From an uncultured Granulosicoccus sp. (lineage in GTDB: Bacteria > Pseudomonadota > Gammaproteobacteria > Granulosicoccales > Granulosicoccaceae): a stretch of 36,425 nucleotides of DNA. The notes beneath the pieces were generated by a model. That model searched no databases. It was not told the DNA's origin and saw only the letters and a list, made by a program, of their open reading frames with translations. Position 1 is the first letter of the stretch. Every line of letters starts with the position of its first letter. Of this stretch, positions 8,669 to 17,732 are shown piece after piece. The stretch lies in contig CALKLO010000128.1 of assembly GCA_937991945.1 (NCBI GenBank), positions 1 to 36,425 on the forward strand, written 5' to 3'. Position numbers and translations under genes: made by a program.

Positions 8669-9711
8669 TATTTAAGTCGTTTTATGACCGGTTGTTCGTA
8701 TTCGAGATGAAACTCATCTACCGCACGTGCAGCCGACTTGTTAGATTCACTGGTTGCCACGTGATACAAGGCTTCGCCCTCGTGCACCAGCGGTAGCTTA
8801 GTAATACCAATCAACACACCCGATACGTTACTGATAACAGGTTGTTCGGCCTCACCGAATGGATCTGAGATATACCCCAGCACAACTCCTTCTTCAACGA
8901 TTCCGCCCAATGCCAGTCGCGAGCGTAAAATTCCACTTTGCGGGGCGCGCATCCAAACACTGTTGTTGGCAATCCACGGTTTATTACTACGCTCGCCACC
9001 CTTGTTAGCAGGCAGCATATTGAGGTGCCGCATGACTCGCAAAATGCCTTTCAAACCCGCTCGAATTGCCACTTCGTCAAAGCGTAACGCTTCACCTGCT
9101 TCGTACAGCAATAGTGGCAAAGATCCCGCAGCATCTCTCAAGGTGCCGCTTCGCGTTTGTGAATCTAGCAAAATGGGCGGACCAAAGGCTTCTGCTAGTT
9201 CGAGTAGCTCTGGATTCTCTTCAAGATCAACTCGAATTTGCGGCAAATTAGCTCGCCCCTCAGCCGCTGTATGCAGGTCGATGCCGTGCGTACACTTTTG
9301 CACGATTTCGCTCATTAATGTATCGGCCAAACGCGCAGCCATGGAGCCTTTCTCAGACCCCGGAAATGAACGATTCAGATCTCGTCTGTCTGGTAAGTAC
9401 CGCGATTGAGATACAAAGCCGTAAACGTTAACGACCGGCACGGCAATGAGAGTGCCAGACATGCGGTTTAACGCCTTGGTTGCTAACAAGCGACGAATGA
9501 TTTCAATACCGTTTATTTCATCGCCATGAATAGCGGCCGTAACAAACATGACTGGACCGGCTTGCTTACCGTTGATGACATGCACTGGCATTTCAACGGA
9601 GGTGTGCGTGTACAACGGCGGTATCGATAGGTCGACGTATTGACGCTCACCCGGTTCAATAGCCACACCACCGATAGTGATGGGCTTATTTTTTTCTATA
9701 CGTCGAGCCAT
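8668..9711 (-). CDS. Succinylglutamate desuccinylase/aspartoacylase-family zinc hydrolase
   Basis: A 347-residue M14-like metallohydrolase of the AstE/AspA group. The zinc ligands are H62 and E65 in AAIHGDE and H147 in GIDLHTA. The substrate-carboxylate pattern PDRRDLNRSFPG (about 107-118) is present. The C-terminal beta-barrel region (about 250-330) is typical of the longer members that sit next to rimK genes. Family members cleave the amide bond of N-acylated aspartate or glutamate. Next to RimK and a RimB-like protease, removing or processing glutamate added by RimK is a plausible role, but this is inference. It follows rimK by 35 bases and overlaps the next gene by one base. Confidence 0.85.
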   Translation of the reverse strand: MARRIEKNKPITIGGVAIEPGERQYVDLSIPPLYTHTSVEMPVHVINGKQAGPVMFVTAAIHGDEINGIEIIRRLLATKALNRMSGTLIAVPVVNVYGFVSQSRYLPDRRDLNRSFPGSEKGSMAARLADTLMSEIVQKCTHGIDLHTAAEGRANLPQIRVDLEENPELLELAEAFGPPILLDSQTRSGTLRDAAGSLPLLLYEAGEALRFDEVAIRAGLKGILRVMRHLNMLPANKGGERSNKPWIANNSVWMRAPQSGILRSRLALGGIVEEGVVLGYISDPFGEAEQPVISNVSGVLIGITKLPLVHEGEALYHVATSESNKSAARAVDEFHLEYEQPVIKRLK

Positions 9712-9746
9712 GAATTTAGTTGCCTAGCAGCCGTTGTAAAAAGCGC

Positions 9747-10655
9747 TTAACCTTTTGAACCACGTGTTTTAGTGTTGCCTGGACGAGCACTTTTTTCTAA
9801 TTGCTCAATAATAATGCCGGCAACATCTTTACCACTGGCAGTTTCAATACCCTCCAAACCTGGGGAGGAATTGACTTCCATAACCAGTGGGCCACGCTCT
9901 GAGCGCAATAAATCTACACCGGCGACCGTCAAACCCAATATTTTTGCCGCGCTAACAGCCGTCGCTCTCTCTTCGGGGGTTATTTTAACCAAGCTGGCTG
10001 ACCCACCTCGATGCAAATTAGATCGAAACTCCCCTTCTGCGGCTTGGCGTTTCATCGCCGCAACCACTTTACCGCCAACCACCAGACAACGAATATCTGA
10101 GCCACCGGCTTCTTGAATAAATTCCTGAACAAGGATGTTGGCTTGCAGCCCCATAAACGCTTCAATAACAGACTCTGCCGCCTTGGTGGTCTCTGCCAGT
10201 ACGACACCAATACCTTGCGTGCCCTCTAACAATTTAACAACTACCGGCGCTCCACCAACCATTTTGATAACGTCTTTGCTATCGCCTGGCTTATTGGCAA
10301 AACCGGTTACGGGAAGACCAATACCTTTGCGCGAGAGCAATTGCAATGAGCGTAACTTATCGCGTGAACGGGCAAGAGCCACCGATTCAATTAGCGTGTA
10401 GACACCCATCATTTCAAACTGCCTTAGCACCGACGTGCCATAGGCTGTGACTGAAGCACCAATGCGCGGTATAACTGCATCTATGCCCGTCAATGGCTGG
10501 CCTTCTAAATGCACACTGGGCTTGCGCGACACGATATTCATGTAACAACGCAGTACATCGATTACCTGTACCTCGTGGCCTCTAAGCTCAGCGGCTTCGA
10601 TAAGTCGACGTGTTGAGTAGAGTCGGCGATTACGAGACAAAATCGCAATTTTCAA
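9747..10655 (-). CDS. rimK: RimK-type ATP-grasp glutamate ligase
   Basis: A 302-residue ATP-grasp enzyme. RimK adds glutamate residues to the C-terminus of ribosomal protein S6 (RpsF) and tunes translation. The start [18 protein letters not shown], the substrate-side motif [12 protein letters not shown], the ATP-binding [14 protein letters not shown], the [14 protein letters not shown] segment and the metal-binding [14 protein letters not shown] are all as in RimK. The C-terminus has a short basic tail (KTRGSKG). The start overlaps the end of the rimB-like gene by four bases (ATGA). The genuine RpsF target is not in this window, so a related target cannot be excluded. Confidence 0.93.
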   Translation of the reverse strand: MKIAILSRNRRLYSTRRLIEAAELRGHEVQVIDVLRCYMNIVSRKPSVHLEGQPLTGIDAVIPRIGASVTAYGTSVLRQFEMMGVYTLIESVALARSRDKLRSLQLLSRKGIGLPVTGFANKPGDSKDVIKMVGGAPVVVKLLEGTQGIGVVLAETTKAAESVIEAFMGLQANILVQEFIQEAGGSDIRCLVVGGKVVAAMKRQAAEGEFRSNLHRGGSASLVKITPEERATAVSAAKILGLTVAGVDLLRSERGPLVMEVNSSPGLEGIETASGKDVAGIIIEQLEKSARPGNTKTRGSKG

Positions 10656-11227
10656 GATACAGCCCCTGTAGTGCTTTCTGCGTACAACGCTCGAGCAGAC
10701 ATTCTGCCCAGCGTGAAGGATCGGGAAGGATCGACATGAATACCTGGCACCATGGCGGTTCTGCCAAGCAGCATTCGAAACAACATGTCGGTGCGCTGTG
10801 ATAGCGTCATTTCAATGGATCGTGTATGCCCGCCGATTGTCACCTCTGTTTCAATGAAGTAGCGGTTTGATTTGTGCCCACCTGAGTCGGTGACAGCTCT
10901 AATATCAATTAACGGTGCCTCACAACGTCTGACAATGGTGGTATCACGTTGCACGGGTTGCACACTAAAAGCGACCCAATCCACGCCACCGTCTTTTTTG
11001 AAGCGCTCAATCTCAAACGCATGAACCGCAGAGGTTCTAGCACCTGTATCTATTTTGGCTTTAATGGCAGGTAGACCCAACTGGGGCAAACTCACCCATT
11101 CGCGCCAGCCGATGAGCAACGGTAAATCAGCGTCAATTCGAGCGCCATCCTGATCGTCCAAAACCGAGTCAGTAACGGGGTCGCTGAGGGTATCTTGGTT
11201 TTCGGGCGTCTCGTTAGATGAGCTCAT
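10652..11227 (-). CDS. RimB-like retropepsin-fold protease (so-called ATP-dependent zinc protease family)
   Basis: A 191-residue protein of the family annotated as 'ATP-dependent zinc protease' although it has the retropepsin aspartic-protease signature: K-A-K-I-D60[10 protein letters not shown]. The N-terminal about 35 residues are acidic and low-complexity, and the enzyme domain covers about 38-180. In Pseudomonas the homologous RimB is encoded with RimK and acts in the RpsF glutamylation pathway. The start has a good ribosome binding site (GGAG, five bases before the ATG on the minus strand). It lies 27 bases after frcK with no terminator between, and overlaps rimK by four bases. Confidence 0.85.
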   Translation of the reverse strand: MSSSNETPENQDTLSDPVTDSVLDDQDGARIDADLPLLIGWREWVSLPQLGLPAIKAKIDTGARTSAVHAFEIERFKKDGGVDWVAFSVQPVQRDTTIVRRCEAPLIDIRAVTDSGGHKSNRYFIETEVTIGGHTRSIEMTLSQRTDMLFRMLLGRTAMVPGIHVDPSRSFTLGRMSARALYAESTTGAVS

Positions 11228-11254
11228 GCCATCTCCACAATATCAGATGCCCTA

Positions 11255-11950
11255 TTATCGCACGCTCTTGTAGTAGAGGTCTGCAGTGATTGACTCTGCC
11301 AGCACCACACGGGCATTGGGAATATCGTTGGACAATGCCCGTTGCTCAGCCTGTTCAGGCGTATGCCCATGGTCTAGCCATCGCTGCACCAATCGTGACT
11401 CAAGCGTTTCAAGAGGCACATCCAGCATAATGGTGCAATCAAAAACAGGGCTTAAATCGCTCCATTCGGCTCTGTTGAGCAGCAGATAATTGCCTTCCAC
11501 GATAGCCACACTGTGCTCGTGCGCCACCGTTTGACAGGCATTGCGGGCAAAGTCTGCCTCTCTATCGAAGACAGGCACATAGACAGCTTGTGCGCCCCTG
11601 ACAGCCACTCGATGTAGCAAACTGACAAACCCAGATACATCGTAGGTTTGTGGCGAACCTTTGACAGCTCGCGTGCCATGCGCATCAAGCACCGCATTGT
11701 CCAGATGATAGCCGTCCATGGGCACCACCACAGCTGACTCTCCAGCTCCTGACAGTGCCGCGTTTAGGAGCGCGGGCAAACTCTCAGCCAATGTGGATTT
11801 ACCAGACCCCGGTGCGCCTGCCACTGCCACCAACACTCGTTGATCCGATGCAGTACGCTGCCGAATATCGAGAATAATCTGACACAGCTTATCGAGTGAA
11901 TCGATGTACTCCCGAGGGTGCTCACCCGACTTGTCCTCAATTGCGCTCAT
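11255..11950 (-). CDS. frcK: FrcK-like sugar kinase (uridine kinase/phosphoribulokinase fold)
   Basis: A 231-residue P-loop kinase. Walker A AGAPGSGKST spans residues 44-53, followed by the substrate loop PMDGYHLDNAVL, YDVSGF, and the lid region SRLVQRWLDHGHTPEQA. This is the panthothenate kinase/uridine kinase-like family to which rhizobial FrcK belongs. Its position as the last gene after frcB, frcC and frcA gives the name: it probably phosphorylates the imported sugar, though the precise substrate is not proven. Its ATG overlaps the frcA stop as ATGA. Confidence 0.82.
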   Translation of the reverse strand: MSAIEDKSGEHPREYIDSLDKLCQIILDIRQRTASDQRVLVAVAGAPGSGKSTLAESLPALLNAALSGAGESAVVVPMDGYHLDNAVLDAHGTRAVKGSPQTYDVSGFVSLLHRVAVRGAQAVYVPVFDREADFARNACQTVAHEHSVAIVEGNYLLLNRAEWSDLSPVFDCTIMLDVPLETLESRLVQRWLDHGHTPEQAEQRALSNDIPNARVVLAESITADLYYKSVR

Positions 11951-12723
11951 GCTTCAATCGGCGGTTCAGTAGCGCCTGTCATGAACGCCACCGCATCAGA
12001 CATGCTGTGATCTTTTGGCTTGATAACACATAAGCGCTTACCCAATCGATGCACATGAATGCGATCAGCAACTTCAAACACATGCGGCATGTTGTGCGAA
12101 ATGAGTACGATAGGTATACCGCGACTTCGAACATCTTGTATGAGTTCGAGAACACGTCTTGATTCTTTAACGCCAAGTGCCGCTGTCGGCTCATCCATTA
12201 TGATGACACGCGAACCAAAAGCTGCAGCTCTTGCAACCGCTACCCCTTGGCGTTGCCCACCTGACAGTGTCTCAACAGCTTGCGAAATATTTTGAATGGT
12301 CATCAAACCCAACTCAGTTAATTTATCGCGCGCCTGCTGCTCCATTGCATTGCGATCGAGCATACGCATCCATTTACCCAAGCCGGTTTTTTTACGAATT
12401 TCGCGCCCTAGAAACATGTTGTCTGCAATGGACAGCGCAGGCGATAACGCTAGGTTTTGATAAACCGTTTCAATGCCTGCATCGCGAGCCTGCATCGGGG
12501 ACTTAAAATTGACGACTTCTCCATCCAGTGTCACTTCACCGGAATCAGGTACCACCGCCCCAGATAGGGCTTTGATCATGGTGGACTTACCAGCGCCGTT
12601 ATCACCAATGACGGCTAGAATTTCCCCCTCACGCAATTCGAAGTCGGCGTTGTCTAGCGCAACAACACGGCCAAAGCGTTTGACCAGACCTGTACCTTTC
12701 AGAACAACCTTAGGCTCGCTCAT
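11947..12723 (-). CDS. frcA: Sugar ABC transporter ATP-binding protein FrcA
   Basis: A 258-residue single-domain ATPase that energises sugar import through FrcC. Walker A is GDNGAGKST, the signature is LSGGQRQGVA, Walker B is VIIMDEPTA, and the switch histidine is in LISHN. Long blocks (SPALSIADNMFLGREIR, NISQAVETLSGGQRQ, NMPHVFEVADRIH) match the rhizobial fructose/mannose/ribose importer FrcA. I use ATG 12723 because it forms the same four-base ATGA overlap with the upstream gene as the next junction. The longer frame beginning at 12798 would overlap frcC by 79 bases. It has one ABC domain, unlike the two-domain RbsA-type ATPases. Confidence 0.92.
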   Translation of the reverse strand: MSEPKVVLKGTGLVKRFGRVVALDNADFELREGEILAVIGDNGAGKSTMIKALSGAVVPDSGEVTLDGEVVNFKSPMQARDAGIETVYQNLALSPALSIADNMFLGREIRKKTGLGKWMRMLDRNAMEQQARDKLTELGLMTIQNISQAVETLSGGQRQGVAVARAAAFGSRVIIMDEPTAALGVKESRRVLELIQDVRSRGIPIVLISHNMPHVFEVADRIHVHRLGKRLCVIKPKDHSMSDAVAFMTGATEPPIEA

Positions 12724-13754
12724 GACGATATCCGCCGTATCCATTGGTCGATACCCACAGCCAAAATAATGAGACAACCAATGGCAAAACGTTGCCACAG
12801 AACATCGACACCGGCAATCTTTAACCCAGAGCTGAACACGCCAACAATCAATGCGCCAAACAAAGCACCCAGGATTGACCCTCGCCCACCAAACAACGAG
12901 GTGCCGCCAATAACTACGGCTGTAATGGAATCTAAGTTAGCGTCATAGAAACTTTGTGGGCTCACCGACCCCACACGGCCAATGGATACCCATGCACCTA
13001 ACCCACAAATAAAACCTGCCAACGCATACACCGACACTAGCAATCGATTGGTTTGAATACCCGCAAGCTCTGCTGACTCTTTGTCGTCCCCTACCGCATA
13101 AACATGACGCCCCCACGCGGTATTGTTCAGCACAAACCATAACACCAGAAACGTAGCCACCATTAAGAACGAGCCGTAAGTAAACACCGCCCCACCAATG
13201 GATACTCGTTCACCAAAAAATTTTAATGCCGGTGCAATTTTGTCGATGTCTTGGCTGCGAATGGACTGCGAACCGGAGTACCAAATATTCAACGCAAAGA
13301 ATACGTTCCAGGTACCCAAAGTCACGATAAAAGGCGGTAGCCGCCACAGGGTGACTAACAGCCCATTGACGATGCCGCATAGCGTACCGATAACAAACCC
13401 AACCGGTATGGCGACATAAACAGGTACGCCCAGAACAACCGCAAATTTACCGGCAACCACCGATGCCAACACCATGATGGCAGCGACGGATAAATCTATT
13501 CCTGCGGTTAAAATTATGAGCGTTTGTGCACACGCAAGGAAACCAATAATGGTCACCTGCTGAATAATAAGCGACAAGTTAAACGCGGTGAAGAATCGCT
13601 CACCGGCTATAAAGCCAAACGCTGCCACACTGACTATGAGAATGATAACGGGCACCATCGCAGGCGCACCGTGTAAAAAATGTTGGAGACGCTGTAGCGG
13701 TCCACGTCGGGTATCGAACTGGGCAACAGATTCAGTTGCTACATTTTCATTCAT
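12720..13754 (-). CDS. frcC: Sugar ABC transporter permease FrcC
   Basis: A 344-residue inner-membrane permease of the ribose/xylose/fructose group with about eight to ten hydrophobic helices after a polar N-terminus of about 30 residues. Family hallmarks visible are LTAGIDLSVA (about residues 85-95), the cytoplasmic loop AVGDDKESAELAGI that contacts the ATPase, and IGGTSLFGGRGSILG. It pairs with FrcA (four-base overlap) and FrcB. A 142-base gap with several stem-loops separates it from frcB, which probably lowers permease expression relative to the binding protein. Confidence 0.92.
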   Translation of the reverse strand: MNENVATESVAQFDTRRGPLQRLQHFLHGAPAMVPVIILIVSVAAFGFIAGERFFTAFNLSLIIQQVTIIGFLACAQTLIILTAGIDLSVAAIMVLASVVAGKFAVVLGVPVYVAIPVGFVIGTLCGIVNGLLVTLWRLPPFIVTLGTWNVFFALNIWYSGSQSIRSQDIDKIAPALKFFGERVSIGGAVFTYGSFLMVATFLVLWFVLNNTAWGRHVYAVGDDKESAELAGIQTNRLLVSVYALAGFICGLGAWVSIGRVGSVSPQSFYDANLDSITAVVIGGTSLFGGRGSILGALFGALIVGVFSSGLKIAGVDVLWQRFAIGCLIILAVGIDQWIRRISS

Positions 13755-13787
13755 GTGGACATCACACTCAGCCGAGGAAGATATATA

Positions 13788-13820
13788 GCGTTGCGCAAAA
13801 CTTAATGCTTAGCACAACGC
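13788..13820 (-). other. Stem-loop in the frcB-frcC gap, frcC-proximal
   Basis: Nine-base arms at 13788-13796 (GCGTTGCGC) and 13812-13820 (GCACAACGC) pair with one mismatch, a possible G-U wobble on the transcribed strand, around a 15-base loop. It is one of three stem-loops in this gap. Structures of this kind often protect the 3' end of the binding-protein message from decay or partly terminate transcription. Confidence 0.5.
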
Positions 13821-13824
13821 ATGA

Positions 13825-13842
13825 GGGCGACCGTAGTCGCCC
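13825..13842 (-). terminator. GC-rich hairpin after frcB (attenuator or mRNA stabiliser)
   Basis: A perfect seven-base GC-rich stem, GGGCGAC (13825-13831) and GTCGCCC (13836-13842), has a four-base loop. On the transcribed strand it is not followed by a run of U, so partial termination or mRNA stabilisation is more likely than full termination. Confidence 0.5.
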
Positions 13843-13849
13843 CCACACA

Positions 13850-13872
13850 CCTAAAAATATCAGACTTTTAGG
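13850..13872 (-). other. AU-rich stem-loop near the frcB stop codon
   Basis: Seven-base arms CCTAAAA (13850-13856) and TTTTAGG (13866-13872) lie 25 bases downstream of the frcB stop codon. It is the first of three consecutive stem-loops in the intercistronic gap. Confidence 0.4.
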
Positions 13873-13896
13873 TCTTTTTTCACGCTAAAGCCTAAA

Positions 13897-14922
13897 TTAG
13901 CCCCAGCAACGATCCGTGCCTTCAGCCGTATCAATTGACTCAACGCCTTCAACCGGTTGATCGGTAACCAATGAAACACCTGTGTCGAAGAACTCAAGAC
14001 CTTCAGTTGGAGCAGGCTTTGTACCATCAGCAGCCCATGCAGCAATTGCTTCAACACCCAACGATGCCATTAGCAACGGGTATTGCTGAGAAGTTGCGCC
14101 GATAACGCCGTCTTTTACGTTTTCAACACCTGGGCAACCACCGTCAACCGATACGATAAGTACTTTGTCTTCACGTCCAAATGCTTTTAGTGCTTCGTAA
14201 GCACCAGCAGCTGCTGGCTCGTTGATGGTGTAAACCACATTAATGCCTGGCTCTTTGATCATCAAAGATTCCATAGCAGTACGACCACCTTCCTCGTTAC
14301 CCGCTGTGACTTCGTTACCCACGATGCGTGGATCAGTTTCATCACCCCAACGACTTGGATCAACGAGATCGATTCCAAACCCTTGTAGAAAACCTTGGTC
14401 GCGCAGAACACCAACCGAAGGTTGGCTAGCCGCCAAATCAAGCATGGCAATTTTTGCATCAGCCGCTTTGTCACCTAATTGAGCTGCAGCCCAAGCACCG
14501 ATTAGCTCGCCTGCTTTGAAGTTATCAGTGGCAAAAGTTGCGTCTGCTGAATCGATAGGCTCAAGTGGTGTATCAAGAGCGATGACGAGTAGTCCCGCAT
14601 CACGTGCTTGCTGTACAACTGGCACGATTGCCTTTGTGTCGGACGCTGTGATTAGAATACCTTTAGCGCCAGATGCGATACACGTTTCAATCGCTTGCAC
14701 CTGAGTCTCATGGTCGCCGTCTACTTTACCGGCGTAAGTTGAAAGCTTGATCCCAAGCTCTTCCGCTTTAGCTGCAGCACCTTCCTTCATTTTCACGAAG
14801 AACGGATTGATGTCAGTTTTGGTGATGAGGCAAGCGCCCACTTCGTCTTGGGCAACAGCGGGTGTAGTAACCATGCTAACGCCTAGCGCTAAAATGCTAA
14901 GAACGCCTAATGATGTCTTCAT
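13897..14922 (-). CDS. frcB: Periplasmic fructose-type sugar-binding protein FrcB
   Basis: A 341-residue class I periplasmic binding protein. The Sec signal peptide is residues 1-24 ([14 protein letters not shown]...TPAVA before QDEVG). The two-lobed fold follows, with typical motifs [55 protein letters not shown] and [12 protein letters not shown]. These resemble FrcB of rhizobia more than ribose-binding RbsB. The start is supported by GGAG eight bases before the ATG. It heads frcBCAK and probably the whole minus-strand run to 7679. No sugar-responsive regulator gene (LacI or ROK type) is in the window. Confidence 0.92.
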   Translation of the reverse strand: MKTSLGVLSILALGVSMVTTPAVAQDEVGACLITKTDINPFFVKMKEGAAAKAEELGIKLSTYAGKVDGDHETQVQAIETCIASGAKGILITASDTKAIVPVVQQARDAGLLVIALDTPLEPIDSADATFATDNFKAGELIGAWAAAQLGDKAADAKIAMLDLAASQPSVGVLRDQGFLQGFGIDLVDPSRWGDETDPRIVGNEVTAGNEEGGRTAMESLMIKEPGINVVYTINEPAAAGAYEALKAFGREDKVLIVSVDGGCPGVENVKDGVIGATSQQYPLLMASLGVEAIAAWAADGTKPAPTEGLEFFDTGVSLVTDQPVEGVESIDTAEGTDRCWG

Positions 14923-15080
14923 TGTAAATTCTCCAATGGTAGTCGAACCCCGAGGCGGGGGGCAATGTCATCTATGACCGCCTAAGCCTGTCCCGAATCG
15001 AGGGTGCCTGTCAATAGTAAATGGATGACAGTGACCGTGGAGAATTATTTTTTACACTCTGAGCGCCTGCTTAAACGCGT
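14923..15080 (-). promoter_or_regulatory. frcB leader and presumed promoter region
   Basis: A 158-base gap upstream of frcB. On the minus strand it contains a TTGACA hexamer (15013-15018) but no convincing -10 at the right distance. There is a leader hairpin CCCCG/CGGGG (14948-14952 and 14956-14960) about 25 bases before the start codon. A short inverted repeat GTCAT-CT-ATGAC (14967-14978) may be an operator half-site pair. These are visible motifs with no proven role. Confidence 0.35.
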
Positions 15081-16253
15081 CTAACGGCTGACGCTTTCAA
15101 ACAAACTTACGTACCGAGCCACCATATGGCGTTTGTCAAAATTCTCTAACGCATGCTTCTGACCAAATGTGGCTCGCCGCTGTCGTAATTGTGGATCCAA
15201 AACCACTTTTTTAAGGGCTGCAGCTAGCGCTACATCGGAGCGTTCAACTAATTCACCGCCTGCGTTATCGCCCTCGTAGGCTATGGCATCGGCAGACCCA
15301 CCGGCATTGGTTAAAACAACGCTGGTACCGGCCGCCTGAGCTTCTAACGCAGTTAGCGGGTGCCCTTCTCTATCTGAGGATAAAACAAACACGTCAAACG
15401 CCTCTAAAACATCGGGAATATCGTGCCGAGTCCCTGTGAACACAATGTAATTCTCCAGAGCGCGTTCAGCGACATAGGCCGTTACCGCCTCGCGCTCAGG
15501 ACCATCTCCAACAAAGACCAGTTTCAACTGGATGTGCTGTAACGCTTCATCTTTCACAAGGTGATAAAGAGAATCTATCAGTCGTTGATGATTTTTGGCG
15601 GTAATCATGCGCCCAACCGTACCCAACAGCACACGTTGCTCTGCAGGTTTGTCCGTGTGCTCAGGGTCTGTACCTAACCATTCATCTCGAAGCTTTCGTC
15701 CTGAACCATTGGCATAGACTTGCGTATCGACGCCGTTGTTTATAACGTGAATTAACTTGCCGTTAACGCCTATAGTATTTTCGTAAAAATCTGCAGTGTC
15801 ACGCGATACAGCCACAAGTGCCGCTGTTCTGAATGAAAGCAACCAATCGATTTTTCGGTAGTAATTTGGCTTCCAGGTATCTCGCGAATGCTCTGTTGCC
15901 ACAACGGGAATAGAACTTATTGCAAGCGCTGCACGCGTCCACGTATTAGCCACGCATAAATGACTGTTGACACAAATAGGATTAATATCTGTCAGACACT
16001 TATTCAAGCGTGCTAACAAACCGATGTCCGGTCCTGTTTTCTTATTAAGCACCGTAACGATAATACGTGAATCTAATTCACTGGCTAATTCACCCGCCTC
16101 TCTTAGGCAAACAAGATGCACCTGCCAGCCCATAGCCGCAATATCGTTAGCCATGGCCACGAGCATTTTTTCAGCTCCGCCCACCGTTAGCTCTTCAATG
16201 GTGAACGCAATAGTGTTAGCGGCGTCGTTACTCATAGTTGTCGATCCAGTCAT
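15081..16253 (-). CDS. GT4-family glycosyltransferase
   Basis: A 390-residue GT-B-fold glycosyltransferase. The N-terminal lobe starts IAFTIEELTVGGAEKMLVAMA, the GGAEK signature of GT4. The C-terminal nucleotide-sugar lobe has LLGTVGRMITAKNH, FVGDGPERE and the retaining E-x7-E motif in EGHPLTALEAQAAGT. It probably adds a sugar to a surface polysaccharide or lipid-linked glycan; donor and acceptor are unknown. The second of two glycosyltransferase genes, it starts 14 bases after the first ends. ATG 16253 is used; ATG 16235 is also possible, and neither has a strong ribosome binding site. Confidence 0.88.
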   Translation of the reverse strand: MTGSTTMSNDAANTIAFTIEELTVGGAEKMLVAMANDIAAMGWQVHLVCLREAGELASELDSRIIVTVLNKKTGPDIGLLARLNKCLTDINPICVNSHLCVANTWTRAALAISSIPVVATEHSRDTWKPNYYRKIDWLLSFRTAALVAVSRDTADFYENTIGVNGKLIHVINNGVDTQVYANGSGRKLRDEWLGTDPEHTDKPAEQRVLLGTVGRMITAKNHQRLIDSLYHLVKDEALQHIQLKLVFVGDGPEREAVTAYVAERALENYIVFTGTRHDIPDVLEAFDVFVLSSDREGHPLTALEAQAAGTSVVLTNAGGSADAIAYEGDNAGGELVERSDVALAAALKKVVLDPQLRQRRATFGQKHALENFDKRHMVARYVSLFESVSR

Positions 16254-16267
16254 ACTACTTAAGCGTC

Positions 16268-17551
16268 CTATGAATCACGTCCAGGCAATGCAACCTGCGT
16301 ATAGTTTTTAAACAGTTCCAACAATTCATCTATATTTTTTTCTTGATTAAATAGATGCCCAACACGTATAGCTGCAGCATCACTTAACTTTTTAGCTTCG
16401 CCAGGGTTCTGCCCAACACTGGCAATAGCGGCAGCAAAACCATCGACATCATCCACTTCAGCTAAACGACCGGTTTCACCGTCAACCACCAATTCAGGAA
16501 TAGCACTCACGCGCGTTGTTACAACCGGTATGCGTAATGCCATCGCCTCAGCAATAACGTTAGGAATACCATCTGGCGGCTGCCCAGGAATTAATCGGGG
16601 GGCTAAACAAAACATGTCCGCAACCATGAGCCTGTCTAAGACTTCTCCAAAGGGCAGCGCTCCCAAGAAGGTAATATGTTCAGACATACCTTCTTGCTCG
16701 ACTAATGATTTTAGTTCTTGTTCGTTAGGGCCTGAGCCAACCAAATTTAAATGAAGTTTCTGCCCGTTAGCAACGAGCTGAGCACACGCCTTAATGAGTA
16801 CGTCGTGACCTTTTGTAGGTACCAATCGACCAATACTAATGAGCGACAACGGATCGCTAGCATCGCGCTGCCTGAATGATCGATCGGGAACATGATTCAT
16901 GACCCGAGGGTCAAGCCCGTGATAATTCAAATGAACATGTTCAGGAGACTCTAAACCCAGCTCTGTTTTCAGGTGATTACAAAAATACCCACTGCAGACA
17001 GCCGTAAACGTTGCCTCGTTTAATTTATGCGTAAGAAAAAGATTCGGCGAGAAGATATCTTCTCCATGGATAGCCGCTGACCAGGTATCGCCGTGAATTT
17101 TTTGTAAGTACCAACAGGCCGTGGTAGGTATGTTTGCCCAATGACCGTGCCAATGCCTAACCCCCCTATCCCAACCCATATAACCAAAATGCAAAGCCAA
17201 TGGCAGTATGGCTAAATTTTTGGCGATGTCCTTGGGACGATCACGACCGTGATAAATCACTTTTGCAATAGCGGCTGCCACTCGCAACGGGTGGCGTAAC
17301 AGTGTCTTAAAAAACGCACCCAGCGTTTGAACGTTAAACAGCGACGAATAGTGAGTGCGCTCGGTAGAGAGTCGAATCGCATCATCTAACGTAATGGGGT
17401 CACGAGGGAACTGCAACGAGTAGATGTCAAAATCCACACCCCGTCGTTCCAACGCCACAAGCTCGCGCAAAATGAACGTTTCATGTAACTCAGGAAACAT
17501 TGAAATAATGATCCCAAGCCGCGGCGGTGCATGTGTCACTTGCTCATCCAT
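16268..17551 (-). CDS. GT4-family glycosyltransferase, WcaL/AmsK-like
   Basis: About 427 residues from ATG 17551. The N-terminus RLGIIISMFPELHETFILREL is typical of the colanic acid/amylovoran transferase group (WcaL, AmsK). The C-terminal lobe carries SIGRLVPTKGHDVLIKA, LVGSGPNEQEL and the E-x7-E motif within PDGIPNVIAEAMALRIPVV. The frame is open to 17758 (69 more residues) but that would run past the divergent eboE start and lacks the family's start, so I prefer 17551. Together with the next gene it forms a two-gene glycosyltransferase unit; no polymerase, flippase or initiating transferase is near. The likely role is exopolysaccharide or lipid glycan assembly at the inner membrane. Confidence 0.87.
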   Translation of the reverse strand: MDEQVTHAPPRLGIIISMFPELHETFILRELVALERRGVDFDIYSLQFPRDPITLDDAIRLSTERTHYSSLFNVQTLGAFFKTLLRHPLRVAAAIAKVIYHGRDRPKDIAKNLAILPLALHFGYMGWDRGVRHWHGHWANIPTTACWYLQKIHGDTWSAAIHGEDIFSPNLFLTHKLNEATFTAVCSGYFCNHLKTELGLESPEHVHLNYHGLDPRVMNHVPDRSFRQRDASDPLSLISIGRLVPTKGHDVLIKACAQLVANGQKLHLNLVGSGPNEQELKSLVEQEGMSEHITFLGALPFGEVLDRLMVADMFCLAPRLIPGQPPDGIPNVIAEAMALRIPVVTTRVSAIPELVVDGETGRLAEVDDVDGFAAAIASVGQNPGEAKKLSDAAAIRVGHLFNQEKNIDELLELFKNYTQVALPGRDS

Positions 17552-17732
17552 ATTTCTGACTGCCTGAATCCGTGGGGTAAATTGTCTAACTTTCTGCGCT
17601 ATGTATCGGCAAATCACCGTGTAACTAGCGAATATATAGTTGAAATAAAACCGGTTATCTTCTGGGAATTTAGTGAAAGTGTTGTACCAGTCAAGCTTTG
17701 GTACTGTTGCATGGCCGCTTAGTGGGTTGAGA

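Noticed and set aside
12721..12798. Longer FrcA starting at 12798
   Set aside because: The extra 25 residues overlap frcC by 79 bases and are absent from the family; ATG 12723 gives the standard ATGA overlap.
15013..15018. TTGACA as a strong -35 for frcB
   Set aside because: No acceptable -10 element is found 16-18 bases downstream on the minus strand, so I did not call a promoter.
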